NCBI GenBank assembly: GCA_022829145.1
Contig: CM040763.1
Coordinates: 14,245,141-14,309,140, forward strand
Source of the DNA: Albula goreensis
Lineage: Eukaryota; Chordata; Actinopteri; Albuliformes; Albulidae
Length of the DNA stretch: 64,000 bases
Direction of reading: 5' to 3'
Shown here: piece after piece, positions 48,312 through 59,869 of the stretch
Layout: each line of letters begins with the position of its first letter
Position numbering within the stretch: the first letter of the stretch is position 1
Made by a program: the position numbers and the translations under genes
Notes under the pieces: generated by a model
What the model saw: the letters and a program-made list of their open reading frames with translations, nothing else
Database searches by the model: none
Told to the model about the DNA's origin: nothing

Positions 48312-48965
48312 GGTGAACACTGCTGGTGTGTGCCAGCTGACAGCGGATTTCCCCCCCCACCCACCTCTCTCTGCTACAGCCGCATATCATATACAGGTGG
48401 GGGCAGGCAAAGGCACACAGAGGGCAGGGGCAAAGCTTTGTTCTGGTGAAAAGTTGAAGCTGGATGTGTTTTAAATCACTGCGTTTACTTTGGCTTTGGT
48501 GTAAAGTGAGGTAGCTTGAAGCTATTTTAGAATTTGTGTTGATGCGGATATTAAAGACTGTTTAAGGCTGATCGTTTTTTTTCCATGCAAAAATTCCAGG
48601 CGTAAAAGGCATGAAATGTAAACATTTGTGGAATAAAAGAGAAATGCCTTTGGCATGTGTAACTGAAGTTATTTATGTTCATGGAGAAAGTTCTATTCCC
48701 ATTTGTAATGTACTGTAAAATTGTTAACAAACACATTCATGCCATTTCTCAAAACAACAGAACTATTGCATTGTGGGTTTGACACCAATGAACTTGACAC
48801 TTGCATGCACCAAAGAGGAAACATGAGCATAAATGTTCAGATTATTCCAAAGAAAATCTACAGGTAGATATAAGAAATATATCTGAGTAGATGTATCTGC
48901 TGTCAAATCTGGGAAGTTCAGTCATCGCAAAAAGCAAGTGCTTTGAAGTGGGTGATTAATGTATT
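48312..48965. other. Non-coding DNA
   Basis: No gene. A C8 run lies near 48351-48358; the rest is AT-rich. Confidence 0.5.
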
Positions 48966-48967
48966 TT

Positions 48968-49060
48968 GAAAAAAAGCAAGGCAAGGCAAATTTATTTATA
49001 AAGCCCATTTAAAAACAACAAAGAGTTGGCCAAGGTGCTGTAGAAAGTGAAGGAGCACAG
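48968..49060 (+). mobile_element. Fish dispersed repeat fragment
   Basis: 'aagcaaggcaaggcaaattt', 'atttataaagcccatttaaa' and 'ccaaggtgctgtagaaagtg' form a diverged copy of a sequence common in teleost genomes and transcripts (AAGGCAAGTTTATTTGTATAG followed by a CAAAGTGCTTTACA-type end). Assignment from memory of the motif. Confidence 0.45.
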
Positions 49061-49261
49061 TGAAACACAGTTCTAGCTCTGGGTTCTAACTTCCACTCAT
49101 TTTAAATTGCATCAGACTGCTCACCCTCTTCTTCTCCACCGCTTCCTATATGCATTAATTCCTTTGTCATAAGGCTTCACCATCTATATGAGTGGAAATC
49201 ATCAGTGCACAACAACATACTATAGTGAGTACACTTACAAAAAAATAATATAGAACATTAC

Positions 49262-49506
49262 CTCTGATTGAACATAACCTTTTATTTTTCATTACTGATA
49301 CCTTATCACTAGATGTATATATGTAATTTTCCATAGTTTTCCCTCCTTCTGACCTAGATGGCATACATATTTCAGAAGTTAAAATCTTATGACTCTCTAA
49401 TGATTCTCCAACCCTAATTTCATATATTTTTAAATGTGCTTTGATTAAAAGTCTTAATAAATGAAAAGTTCTGTAACTGTTTGAGGTCCATTGTAGTCCA
49501 AGGGTA
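49262..49506 (-). other. Possible AT-rich coding exon with a good donor
   Basis: Within a 141-codon minus-strand frame, an acceptor (cagctgctcgtccctcattag) and a donor (ATCAGAG|GTAATG) delimit 245 open bases. The peptide contains EIRVGESLESHKIL and SEGGKTMENYIYTSS. Codons are very AT-rich and the family is unknown. It lies between the 63.7 kb and 39 kb exon candidates on the same strand, but its exit phase (1) does not match 39081-39181. Confidence 0.12.
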
Positions 49507-49599
49507 CTAATGAGGGACGAGCAGCTGGGTAAATGTATGACTGAGAGCCAGTCATTTTTTTCTGGTCTGCTTTGAGGACTTAGATGGAACAATTCCTTT

Positions 49600-50435
49600 G
49601 TTCTCGTCCATCAGTCTCAGATAATTCACTCAAATGTCTTTCTGCTTCGTCTGGCTATGGCATGTAAAAAGGAGAAAACGGATGCTGATAGCGAAAGGCG
49701 TCTGACAGTTCAGCTGACTGCATGATCACAGTACTTAATCAAGCTGTTAACATGGTATGTAGAAAATATTTAGTCTCCCAGTTGCCTTGTAACAGAGGGG
49801 AATAAAATATTCTTTGGTGATACTATCAACAAACAAATGGCTTTGATTAATCAGATCTCAGCAAATACAAATAACAACATGGGCGCTGTCATGATTTGTT
49901 TTGCAGACAATGCAGATTGTCGTATGTTATTGTCATGCGCGGTTTTATGTTGTTGCTTTATGGATAGAGCAGGGCTTGCATGGGGGGAGTTCTGAGTAAG
50001 GCTTCTGTATCTCACCCTCAATTTTCTGACTACTTAACCTCCACTTGTGACTGAATGGAGATTTCCTAACTGTCAAACTGGGGCTATGCGTCTGCAGCTG
50101 AAACGCTTTGCTTACCATCTTCCAGGATGTGGATTTTCCCAGGGATCAATCAAGCTTGGTGTCATCCGGATAAACTGTAGTGCATACAAATCAGTACGTT
50201 TCCATGTCCATGTAATATACAGATCAGTGGATCTAAGCAGCACCTGCTTTAACCTGATGTGTTTAACAAACTGCATGGTGCTTTGCTGCTCATTTATCGT
50301 CCTGAGTTTCACAGCTCCTTCATTCCATACAGCAATAAACAGCTGATTCAGCCAATCATCCTGCTGCTTCAACCAGTTTATCTTCCCTCCCAACTTGTTG
50401 CAGTGCTAACAGTTTTAAAAAATATACTGGATTGC
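49600..50435. other. Non-coding DNA, partly complex
   Basis: 49660-49930 is complex and may hold a short element (TTTGATTAATCAGATC, ATGGGCGCTGTCATG). Overlapping frames on both strands at 50047-50453 are unsupported. Confidence 0.4.
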
Positions 50436-50439
50436 CTAG

Positions 50440-50860
50440 CTGAGAATGTGTAATGATTAAGCCTGATAACCTTTGCATAATTACTCAGACATAGCTATTC
50501 CCTTCTAGCACCTCCCACTCAAAGGTTATATAAAACCTGGGAAGATGGGGAGACCCAGGGGAGAATCAGGCAGGATAATGCAAAGCATTTCACTGATTTC
50601 CAAATGACCCAGTAAATGTGACATTTGAGTCCCTGTCCTGCACTGTTGCTATCCTCTCACTGCTTTATTTGCTTTAGAGCGTGTGAGAAAAACAAATAGA
50701 TTCTGGCAGTGGAGGGGCACAGGTCGGCATGCGAAGTGTGCAGCTCCATGACGCTGATGCCCCCAATTTTCCTTATCCCCGCTGTGGCCATTACCTGAGC
50801 ATTAACCATTTTTGTGGTCCATTGCATAATCTCCCTGCCCTCAGCACCAAGTGTAAGGAC
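50440..50860. promoter_or_regulatory. Candidate non-coding element with TATA-like box
   Basis: Complex sequence including TTTGCATAATTACTC, a consensus TATATAAAA at 50527-50535, and GGATAATGCAAAGC. A promoter is conceivable, but no ORF or exon follows with support. Confidence 0.25.
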
Positions 50861-50869
50861 ACTGGAGGT

Positions 50870-52425
50870 GCCTAGAAAGAAATAAACCATTTTAAGCTGT
50901 CTTCTCTTTCCACTCCAAATTATTTCTTCATAATGAAATTAATTTCATAGAAATAAAGATTTTAACAACAATTTTAGTAACTAATTACAGAATTTGAACT
51001 TGTCCCAGTTGTTGATTTTCATTTCCTGTTTATATTCCCATGTTCTTACCTGACCCAGTTAGCAGATAATGTTCTATGAGTTCTAATTATTGCATAATTT
51101 GCAAAAGCTTCCAAAAGTTAATTTTACTCACTTCATTTGTAAATAACTTGTATCCCTTATTTATTTTTTTTTTTTACTTCAAATTTTGAATGGCCAGTCA
51201 CAATCAAAGCTTTTTCCCATTTCAATGTCTTTAAAGCATTTTCCCCAAAACACAGTTAGCAAGCTACCCCTTCTCGTCTCTTTACTCAGCCAGCAAACCA
51301 TTGATGCAACTGATGTAGGCAGGCTGCAGGCACTGAAGAGTCAAATCACATGGCCTATGCACAGAGGCCATGTGCATTAAAACCCTCCCTCTCAGGGCAT
51401 TCTTATACGTGACTGTGCATGGCCCCAAGTGATGGTGAACACTGGTAAATTCAGCATTTACAGTCCACAGGTCAGGTGGTGTCCATTACCCTGGCTGGAT
51501 GGACTGCTTTCAAAGTAAGAGCTTTAGCTGAACTCACCAACTGGAAGGCCTGAGAAGTTTCATGTTGTATATTGGTGAAGTCTGGTGTTGTTGGCTCAAA
51601 TTCACTTCAAGTTCTACAATGGAAGTTTTAAAGCAAGTGTAGTAATGTACTCCATGGTCTGTGACAGTGGTGGTTGGCAGTAAAGGGTGAACTAGGAGCA
51701 AATATTAAATCCTGTGCTGATCTCTCCTGTAGGATGTTCTTCTGTACCATCCTAATCCTGTTAACTTACCTTTTCAATCTTGTCCAATCCTTTATTGACA
51801 GTGTTTCTTCCTGTAATGTTCTGTCCTGTGAAGAACACAAAATCCTCAATACTGTCTTGTCCTACCCTGCTCTTGCACATATGTTTCTATCATACAGATC
51901 AGCTGAAGCTTTTCCACTGTTTTCAATAACTGAAGACACATGCAGAAAGGGAAATATGTTTTATCTCACAGAATCACAGCTATTCTGTTGGACTGTGAGG
52001 CTCCAGTCTGCTGCTGCAGCTGTGAGTGATGTGTAGCTGTTGTACTGTCGAGTACAAAGGAACATGCCGGCACCACGTGCTTTGGATGAAAAACCATGAC
52101 TCCTTCTTCTGAACTGACACAGGATGTTGCAATAAAAAAAGATCTACAGATTACATTTGGAATTCAGAATGGAAACTGGGGTAATGGGGTAAAGTTCACT
52201 TCAGAAATGTGATGATAGATACTGTATTAATGATGATTATTAATATTATAGTATTATTACATAGGCTACAAATTCTACCAGCATTATCATATCAACTGAT
52301 TATGAACAGAATATGTGTAAATACTTGGAAAGAAAATTATACATTTTATTGCTTAGATCTGTCTTACTGTATTTCTGTACTTCAGAAGCCCCTTTCATTA
52401 AATTCCCTATGTGATCCATATTCAG
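50870..52425. other. AT-rich non-coding DNA
   Basis: Contains a perfect 16-bp palindrome at 50933-50948 and a T12 tract at about 51164-51175. The 120-codon plus-strand frame at 51674-52036 is unsupported. Confidence 0.45.
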
Positions 52426-52429
52426 TTGT

Positions 52430-52720
52430 GAGCTGGCATGTTTTCTGCCCACGTCTGAGGCAGCGGAGTCCTGGCCTCGTGATGTGCCCCACGTTTCCTC
52501 TCAAAGGACACGGCGGAGCCTCACCTTGACTTTTAAAGAGGCGGCTGGTGCAGAGGCTCGGCGGCTCATGCGGAGGAGATGGTCAGGGATAAACATGGAG
52601 ATTGATGCCAGAAGGCTGGCTGCTCAGGGACGGAGGCGCTTTTAGGCCGGCGGCACCAGAACCCAACAGCGCTTAGGGGAGGGGCGGGGTGCGCAGGAAA
52701 TCAGGGAAGCATCACAGCTG
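52430..52720. promoter_or_regulatory. GC-rich, CpG-bearing island
   Basis: Many CpGs in about 260 bp (GACACGGCGGAGCC, GGCTCGGCGGCTCATGCGG, GGCCGGCGGCACC) and a GGGGAGGGGCGGGG triple G run. The flanks are AT-rich. This is the second orphan CpG-rich island of the window, a candidate enhancer or promoter. Confidence 0.4.
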
Positions 52721-54845
52721 TAGATATTGTCCCATTGAGACAGATGGCACAGGAGCAACAGTCAAGGTGTTAAATTAACCACACAGACAGCATTTTTCTA
52801 TGATAAACGGACCCACACCTATTGCACTGGAAACCATTTCATTTCAGCAATTAATATTTAATACTGGACACAATTAAATATGTATTTTGGTGGGTTTACC
52901 ACTTTTGCCCTCAGTAAGAAACTCCTTGTTGCTGAAGCTTAGTAACATTTGTTGAAGATTAATCACACTATCGTATGGTTTCTACTAAAAAAATAGTCCA
53001 CTTGACACAGTTTGCTAAAATAAGTAAATCAATGTTTATCCAAAAAGAAATGTGTTTAAAACTTGGCATAGTGATAAATCAGTTGTAAGCCTGCAATGTG
53101 ATAAAAATGAGACGGTGGCTCAGGTGAGAGAGACTCTCTGGTTGCCATCCATTACTGTATATTTGACATAATCACTGAGCTGTGAAATCATCTCTCATGA
53201 ACAGATAAAAATTATTACTTATTCCATATTCATACACATGTTTGAGTCGTGAGCCCCTTAATTACATGCTCATAAAATTTTAATATGACCGATAAGGTTG
53301 TTTGACAAGTTTATTAAACTTTTAAACATAACATACATGGAATGTCATCTAAAATGAGATGTTATATATGTATAATTTCTGGTGATTATAATCAGTCATG
53401 ACTTCTTTTCTTATTACAATAATCAAGTTGTAATTTTATAGTTGGTGATTAACTACATACCATTCACAATTTGAGAGAGGAAAAAAATCTTAGCTAACAG
53501 CTAAATTACAGTATGCTGGTCTGATATGGCTTTTTTATCATAGTAGCAAACATCATCACAGCTTGTGATGGGCTACCCAGTTCCTGGAGTATAGCATGTC
53601 CCCTGACCTTTCACTGCAGATGGTTGCTTCAGCATCTAATGGACATGATAGCCTCCCTCTCCATTCTAAACCTGCTCACGGTTTGGAGAAATACAGGCAA
53701 CTAGCAGACCTGACCACCCCAGGGCAACAGGAGTGGTGTGACCCAATCAAAATTTATCTCTGAGTTAATATCACATTGGGGATGCTAGCTTTGCCTCAGG
53801 GCTAATTGATTGCTTGGAGTATCCATATAGTTGGTTTTGTAAATGAGGTAAACACAGTTACTAGCTATGTAGGTACATTTTTCACATGTGCATGTAGCCT
53901 CTGTAGGTTGTTTGATAGTTAACTGATATTTATTTTATATGTAGGAAAATGTTATCAACCGATCTCCAGAAAGGAGTAATACCGCACCCCATTTCTGGAA
54001 AGAGTTTGAAAATTCTTTGTTGAGACCTGGTAGGAAAAAATCAAACTTCTGTTGACATTTATTGAAGTAGGATCCTCACTATATCCAAATTACTTTACTG
54101 TGTGTGACTGATACCAAGTCCAATTTTTTTTTTCCAACAAATGCCAGATGAACTTTAAAGTCTGAACTTTAAGTAAGGGGACAGAACTTTGCTTTTGAGA
54201 CTGTAGGTAAACAGCATTAAAACCTTTTTTTTTTTTTTGTAAAAGGATTTATTGGTTCAGAAACTGTTTATAATGCTTGCTTTTTGTAAAATGATTTCCC
54301 ACTGGAAAGCAGCTGAGTTCCTGCATCCCATGAGGTCCAGTGGAGCACTAAAAATAATGCATTAATAATACAGTTTATTTCTTAGCACTCTCACTATGGT
54401 CAGTGCACTTCATCTTACTTTATTAAGAATTACAGACAGCTATGGCTAACCATAGCAGACCATTTAGTATTTTGATAAAATAATACAGCTATCAATTAAG
54501 CAATCATACAATAAAAATAATTTTTTAAAAAGAATATTTATTCAAAAATTGTTCTAGATCCTTGTGGAGAGATTTATGGTTCAAGGTACTATTAAGTGAC
54601 TGTGAAGGATTGAAGAATTGCACAAAACAACAGTATGGAATAGAAAGCGTTCCACACAGTCATGCATTTCAGTTCAGTCTGCTCATTTCAGTATGTAAGA
54701 AGCAGCCCTTAAAAAAATATGCAACAAGCCGGTAGACAACACTCCTGATTCTTGGGAGAATTTGAGCCAAGCATTAAATTGCAGCTTGGCAGAAAGAGAT
54801 TAAAGACAACTCCTGCATTCAAGGCCAAACATGCAGAACAGATGA
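52721..54845. other. AT-rich non-coding DNA
   Basis: No gene. 53560-53740 is less AT-rich and could be an old repeat. T-rich tracts lie near 54125-54136 and 54222-54239. Confidence 0.45.
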
Positions 54846-54848
54846 ACA

Positions 54849-54862
54849 GTTTCCATGGTGAC
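54849..54862. promoter_or_regulatory. RFX (X-box)-like palindrome
   Basis: GTTTCCATGGTGAC resembles the RFX-family X-box (GTTGCCATGGCAAC type), with both half sites around CCATGG and three mismatches. It lies 86-99 nt upstream of the ATG at 54948. Confidence 0.25.
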
Positions 54863-54947
54863 CTGAAAAGGTTCAAAAAGAAATAATTTCAAAAGGGACA
54901 CTGGAATATTATGACAAAATGGTCTGTGTTTGGTTTTGCAAAAGGTC

Positions 54948-55253
54948 ATGAGCACTTTCTCAAGTGAAAAGATACTAGAAATAAGTAGGAGTGATGCCTG
55001 TGCCAGTGAGCGGTGTCGGCTCTATGCCCTGAACATCTTGGACTGCACAAAATATTTTTTTGGGAAAAAAGGTTTCCAGCAACCAATCACAACAAGCACA
55101 AAGCACACTGAGGAGGAAAAGGAGGAGAGGGGGAAACTAAACAACACTGGACAGAAAAACAACTATCATTCTCTTTTGCAAGGGAGTCATGGCCAAAAGT
55201 TTCAATTTGAAATTAGACTGAAAAGAAGGAATACAAAAGTAAAGATAATATGA
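54948..55253 (+). CDS. Unidentified 101-codon ORF near an RFX-like site
   Basis: The first ATG (G at -3) opens 101 codons ending in TGA. The peptide starts MSTFSSEKILEISRSDACAS, has a Glu/Lys-rich central stretch around residues 55-65 (HTEEEKEERGK) and a basic C-terminus (IRLKRRNTKVKII). No family is recognised. A palindromic RFX-like element lies 86-99 nt upstream of the ATG at 54849-54862, as in promoters of ciliary genes. The link is only positional, and a chance ORF is still the more likely reading. Confidence 0.18.
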   Translation: MSTFSSEKILEISRSDACASERCRLYALNILDCTKYFFGKKGFQQPITTSTKHTEEEKEERGKLNNTGQKNNYHSLLQGSHGQKFQFEIRLKRRNTKVKII

Positions 55254-55695
55254 GCACAAGTTTTAACCTATATTTTCAAAAAGTAACTTTATACCCTGTT
55301 TTATCAATCTATATGCAACTTTATACTCCATGTTTTAAAATCATAATGTAGCCTTGTTTTTTTGTGGATTGTTCAAAAGGGACATTGAACTTGTAATCAG
55401 GGATCTGAGTAAAAAAAAAAACACTTTCAATACAGAATACATCACAGCATATGAGAAGAATGTATGGTATTCAGTGTTTTACAGTCAGAAGGTACTTATA
55501 GAATATTACTCTGCAACTGTATCTCTGCTCTCAAAAAAATAAATTAAGACTGTGTTACAGAATTACATGAGCCTTGAATTACTACAATACTAGGATTTGT
55601 TATGTCCCTTTATTGAGAGAGGTTGTTGTAAATGTAATTGTTCAAGCATTGGCTACTTTGTCCTGACTCAAACTGACAGTGTGAGAGTTGTATCC
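55254..55695. other. AT-rich non-coding DNA
   Basis: A further 62-codon frame at 55354-55542 (KRDIELVIRDLSKKK) follows the candidate ORF in another frame and contains a poly(A) run. No join is supported. Confidence 0.4.
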
Positions 55696-55699
55696 AAGT

Positions 55700-56120
55700 A
55701 GCCTTGCTCCTCACTCTCCGAACATGGAAAGCATTGGATGTTTAAGCCCTTCTCACATGGAAAGGTTTTTTACAGCTTCATTTTCCCCGAGCCGTGATAA
55801 CTGAAGGCAGTTTAATTTTGGTGGCATGTTTGTGCCACGTTCTGTAAATTACCAGGTGCATCTCTGTCTCCACTTCAGTGCCAGCTCAGTGAATAAGCAG
55901 GCAGAGGAGCTCACCTTGAAAGGTACACACAGTACTGCCCTTGAAGAGGCAAAGCAATGTGCCCTTTCCAAGGCTGTCCTTTCTGCGTACGAGCAGAAAA
56001 CGGGGTTACCGTGGACAACATCACACCCATGCAGCACGGCATTTGCTGTGCTATAGATTTCTGCCATGGGGGCTTTCTGTCATGCTGAAGCACATCCCAA
56101 TTCATCACCTGCCAGGCTGG
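55700..56120. promoter_or_regulatory. Candidate non-coding element
   Basis: Balanced composition, with overlapping frames on both strands of similar length, which is usual for complex non-coding sequence. Small inverted repeats GTGGCA/TGCCAC near 55821 and AGCAC/GTGCT near 56034. Confidence 0.22.
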
Positions 56121-56197
56121 TTGTGTTTATGAACACACCGCCCCCACTTTGTATTTATGCAGAGGGACCTGCAGTACAGATCAATACACCTATCTCA

Positions 56198-56222
56198 CCC
56201 CCCCAACCCCCATACCCACCCA
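56198..56222 (-). other. G-quadruplex motif on the minus strand
   Basis: Plus-strand C7, C5, C3 and C3 separated by AA, ATA and A, that is, four G runs on the minus strand. Confidence 0.5.
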
Positions 56223-56417
56223 CCACCACAATATTCTGTATTTCTCAGCACCTACTGTTGAGGTGCAACTCGATGACTGCACTTGAAAATTCAATACCAA
56301 GGGAAGAAGAATGGCAACATCTTGCTTCAACAGCTTTTAACCTGGCAGAGATACAAATGATACAAGAAACGTGAAATAGCACAGAATATAGTGAATGCTT
56401 TTATTCAGCTGAGTAGA

Positions 56418-56446
56418 CTCCTCTCTCTCTCTCTCTCTCTCTCTCT
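56418..56446. repeat. (CT)n microsatellite
   Basis: About thirteen CT units, pyrimidine on the plus strand. Confidence 0.85.
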
Positions 56447-56853
56447 GGGCTTTTTACAATGTTTTATACCATGGAATGCTCCATTTGCAGAGAAGCAAAA
56501 GTAAAGCTTTAGAGTTTAAAACCAACTAGACATCTGGTCAATTAGTGAAGACATATGGCAAAATCTGGGACCGAATCACTTCTAAAAATGTTATCCACAT
56601 TAACTTCTCGGCACAGTAAGCCATAAAATACATACAAGTATTGAAGGTGGCTGGAAAACAAAGGCCTTTATAGACATGAGGCTACATTCACTTTCCTCAT
56701 TTTGCCATTATATGCAAGCAGAATAGGGTGATATTAACAGTATTAGTTTCATCCAATGCAACCAATGAAGATGATGCAAAAATATTTCTAACCACACGTT
56801 ACTTGATAGTTAATGGCAGTTACAATAAATGTGTTATTTTTTACAAGTTTTAT

Positions 56854-56884
56854 GGGGGAGGGGGTTGGGGGTGGGGTAAGGGGT
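56854..56884 (+). other. G-quadruplex motif with five runs
   Basis: Runs of G5, G5, G5, G4 and G4 separated by A, TT, T and TAA on the plus strand. It is the strongest quadruplex pattern on the plus strand. Confidence 0.65.
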
Positions 56885-57399
56885 ACAAAGCCTACAGATA
56901 TCCATTAGAACATCTTATAAATGGTACAATATGTGTTACACCCCAACTCGTTAGGTTCAGTTCTGTTTGTTAGAGAGGATGTTTCCCTGTCGTGAAAGTG
57001 TGCCTCAATAGCTTTTACTCTGCTGTCAGCGATAAAAAAGATAAGAAACTGAAAATCACAGCAAATAGAGTGAAGTTTTTCTGCAGAAGGTGCAGTCTCT
57101 CTTCATCTGGCTTCTCGCTATTACCCCACAGTATAAGAAGATGGAGGGTCTGGAGGTCATGGTCAGAGTTCACCTCCATTTGTCTCACCTCTTTCTCCTG
57201 GTCCTCTTGGGTTCAACCTTTTTGTCCCAGTTTGAAATGTTCACTCATACTCAGAGGCCCATACCATTCCTGCAATGTCAGCCACTGTATGGGACAGAAC
57301 ACCTGTGAATCCTGTGCTGACAGTGGGACTTCTCCTCTGTGCCATTGGCCAGTCATTAACCAGTCAGTGTGCAGTTAAGAAATGCCAACTAGTGTGCCC

Positions 57400-57400
<1 letters not shown>
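56885..57400. other. Non-coding DNA
   Basis: Overlapping plus-strand frames of 72-128 codons at 56992-57378 are in conflict with each other, and none has splice signals. No gene is called. Confidence 0.4.
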
Positions 57401-57401
<1 letters not shown>

Positions 57402-57485
<84 letters not shown>

Positions 57486-57500
57486 ACAAACACACACAGA
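57402..57500. repeat. (CA)n microsatellite with CAAA interruptions
   Basis: About 77 bp of pure CA, then CACACACAAA units to about 57500. Confidence 0.95.
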
Positions 57501-59545
57501 GCACATTCAAACTCATTCTTTCAGCAGTTAAAGCCATTCAACCATTCTAGCAACTCCTATTCTTGGGTTCATCATCCCTCAGTTCTCACTCTCCTTTCCA
57601 TCATTCAGATTGCAAGATTCTTTTTTTCTGGTGTACATCTACAAAAGGCTTTAGAGAAGTTAGATAAATGCTCTCTTTCCTTAAACTTTCTTTCCTTACA
57701 GTCTTTCCTTAAACTTCGCTTTCAGGAAACTAAATCATCACTGACCTATCATCAAAACATTGTTAGGGTTGATTCCAAAATGTAAACTTTTGATTAAGTC
57801 TTTTTGACTTCAGTTTGATGTAATTCCATATATTACTCTTGATAATTAGTCGTTCAAATGTGAGCAATTACTCATAAGACATCAGTGGTAGGTACCATGA
57901 TATCGATTCAGATAGTTCAAAGTTCAAAACTCTAAACCGTTATCACCATATTGTGTTCTACTGCCTCGACTGACCTTGAGACTGCATGGCCCATCCTGCA
58001 CCTGTGACAAGTGCCTTTTCCAATGTAATTATTTGGGAGCCCCTCAAGAGCATTTGTGACTTTGTAATTCTATTCACCCATAACACAGACTCAAAAAAAA
58101 AAAAACTGAATCACATGTCAAAGAAGATAATTCAGCTTTGTTGTTGTTACTCTCTGAACAGCGAACAATTCAGTTGTCTGCCTTTGTGATTTGTCCTTAC
58201 TTTAAAGCAATAAAACTGTTAGTTCTGTTATTTGAAACTTTTGTAACTTGTTCCATCATAATCAGTCTTTTTGACCCTGAGAAACATTTATTTGATACAC
58301 TGTTAGGAAGAAGAGGAACTCAGCTTCCAAACAATGTCAACTTTCTTTTCTAAACTCCTGCTATTAGGCAAACAACACTTGGCTAAACCACTGGTGATTT
58401 TGGAAAAAAAAATGCTTGTAGTTTTCAGTCTGTTTTCAGAGCTTTAGAAACACTTTGTGTTCTTTTTGGATAGACAATTTGTAGCCTGTTAAATCGTTTT
58501 GTGAGGAATGTCCTTCACAGGTTTTATGTAAATAATAGCAAAGATCGTGATTATTTCATTTTTAGCATTTGCAACAAACAGCTCATTATGATGGAGGTAA
58601 ATCTGTGTTTCTAGTCTGCAATCAAAGAAATTCGATATAAGATGTAAGAAATTTAAAAAGTAACACTTCATTTCATTAGTTAAACTTAAGGACAGAAAGC
58701 TTAACTGGGACTTCATCAGCCAGCTTTGTTTATGAACAGTGTTTGCCTATTTGGGTGAATTACATTTATCAACATCCTCCTTTGGGTTTCACAAGGCCAC
58801 TGAGAAAAGCCTGATCTTTCAGTTCATTTTGTACTGAAAATAGCTTGATGGTTCACCCATTCCATCCATTTAGTCCTTAATAGACCACTCTAACCTCAGT
58901 GCCATCAATAATTCTAACATATGTATTAACCTCACTGACCTCTAACTGCAGCGCAAAGGTTGTATTTGTCCATTTGCACAGAGGGAAGGTAATAGAATTA
59001 TTTCCGTGAACGGTAACATAAAACAAACAACGAATGGTTCAGCTGCTACAACCACACTGCCCTGTATCGTTGTTATTACATGGTTGGAGGACCTCCTGGG
59101 GAAACCAGGTTGCTGCTGGGCTGGTTTACCTGTGGGGGACATTATTTCCTCTGGACCAATCAGAGTAACCAATATTGTAGTATACCAATGAGGTCACTGT
59201 ACTGTTGGAGAACATGTCTTTTGGCTAAGGTAATTAACCGCGGTTCTATTGCATTGTGGCCATCAAAGATGTAAATGTACCGATGACAAAAAATGGAGAG
59301 GGGTCCCATCATTCCCTGACTAAATCCCCAAAACTCTCTGGCTATCAATTGATCCTCTACTGTAACCAGTTACCGGTACACCTGTAATTTTATTTAACCA
59401 GGTTAGTCTCATTGAGAGTAAGAATTGTTTTGACAAGACCTGAGAATGATGCATGATGACGTGCTTCCTGCAGATGAGTGCGACAGACTGGTCACAGTTA
59501 AGGCATGCCACCACCACCCATTTTTCTCTGATTAATGACTGGAGT
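57501..59545. other. AT-rich non-coding DNA
   Basis: No gene. A diverged duplication of 'tctttccttaaact' occurs near 57674 and 57702. A poly(A) run lies near 58093-58104. 57960-58060 is somewhat more complex. Confidence 0.45.
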
Positions 59546-59549
59546 TATT

Positions 59550-59800
59550 TAAATACAAACTATTATCATTATTATTAATGGTGCCGCCTTGACAGGGCGT
59601 ATGAGAGGGATACTACAGCAGATAATCAGGGAAGGCCTCCTGTCCTTCACTGTCAGCCACCGTATCGCAGGTGACATGGTTTATTAAACGTGGGGGAAAA
59701 AGGCTCATCGAACATTATCAAGGATCCTCAGAAATATAAAGCTGCTGGAAGGTAATATCAACCACATGCTCTGTGATTAATTGTTGCAAACATTAGCATT
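59550..59800. promoter_or_regulatory. Candidate conserved non-coding element
   Basis: Complex and repeat-free: ATTATTAATGGTGCCGCC, GACAGGGCGTATGAG, CGTATCGCAGGTGACATGG and GTGATTAATTGTTGC within 240 bp. It has mixed homeodomain, E-box and CpG content with no ORF, and is one of the best element candidates by appearance. Confidence 0.37.
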
Positions 59801-59811
59801 TTCTTTCCCTC

Positions 59812-59868
59812 AACACACACACACACACATATATATATATACACACACACACACACACTGACACACAG
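59812..59868. repeat. Compound (CA)n(TA)n(CA)n repeat
   Basis: CA units, then about six TA units, then CA units again. The arrangement is roughly symmetrical. Confidence 0.85.
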
Positions 59869-59869
59869 A

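Noticed and set aside
57275..57550. 91-codon frame with a (Thr-His)n run
   Set aside because: Translation of the CA microsatellite.
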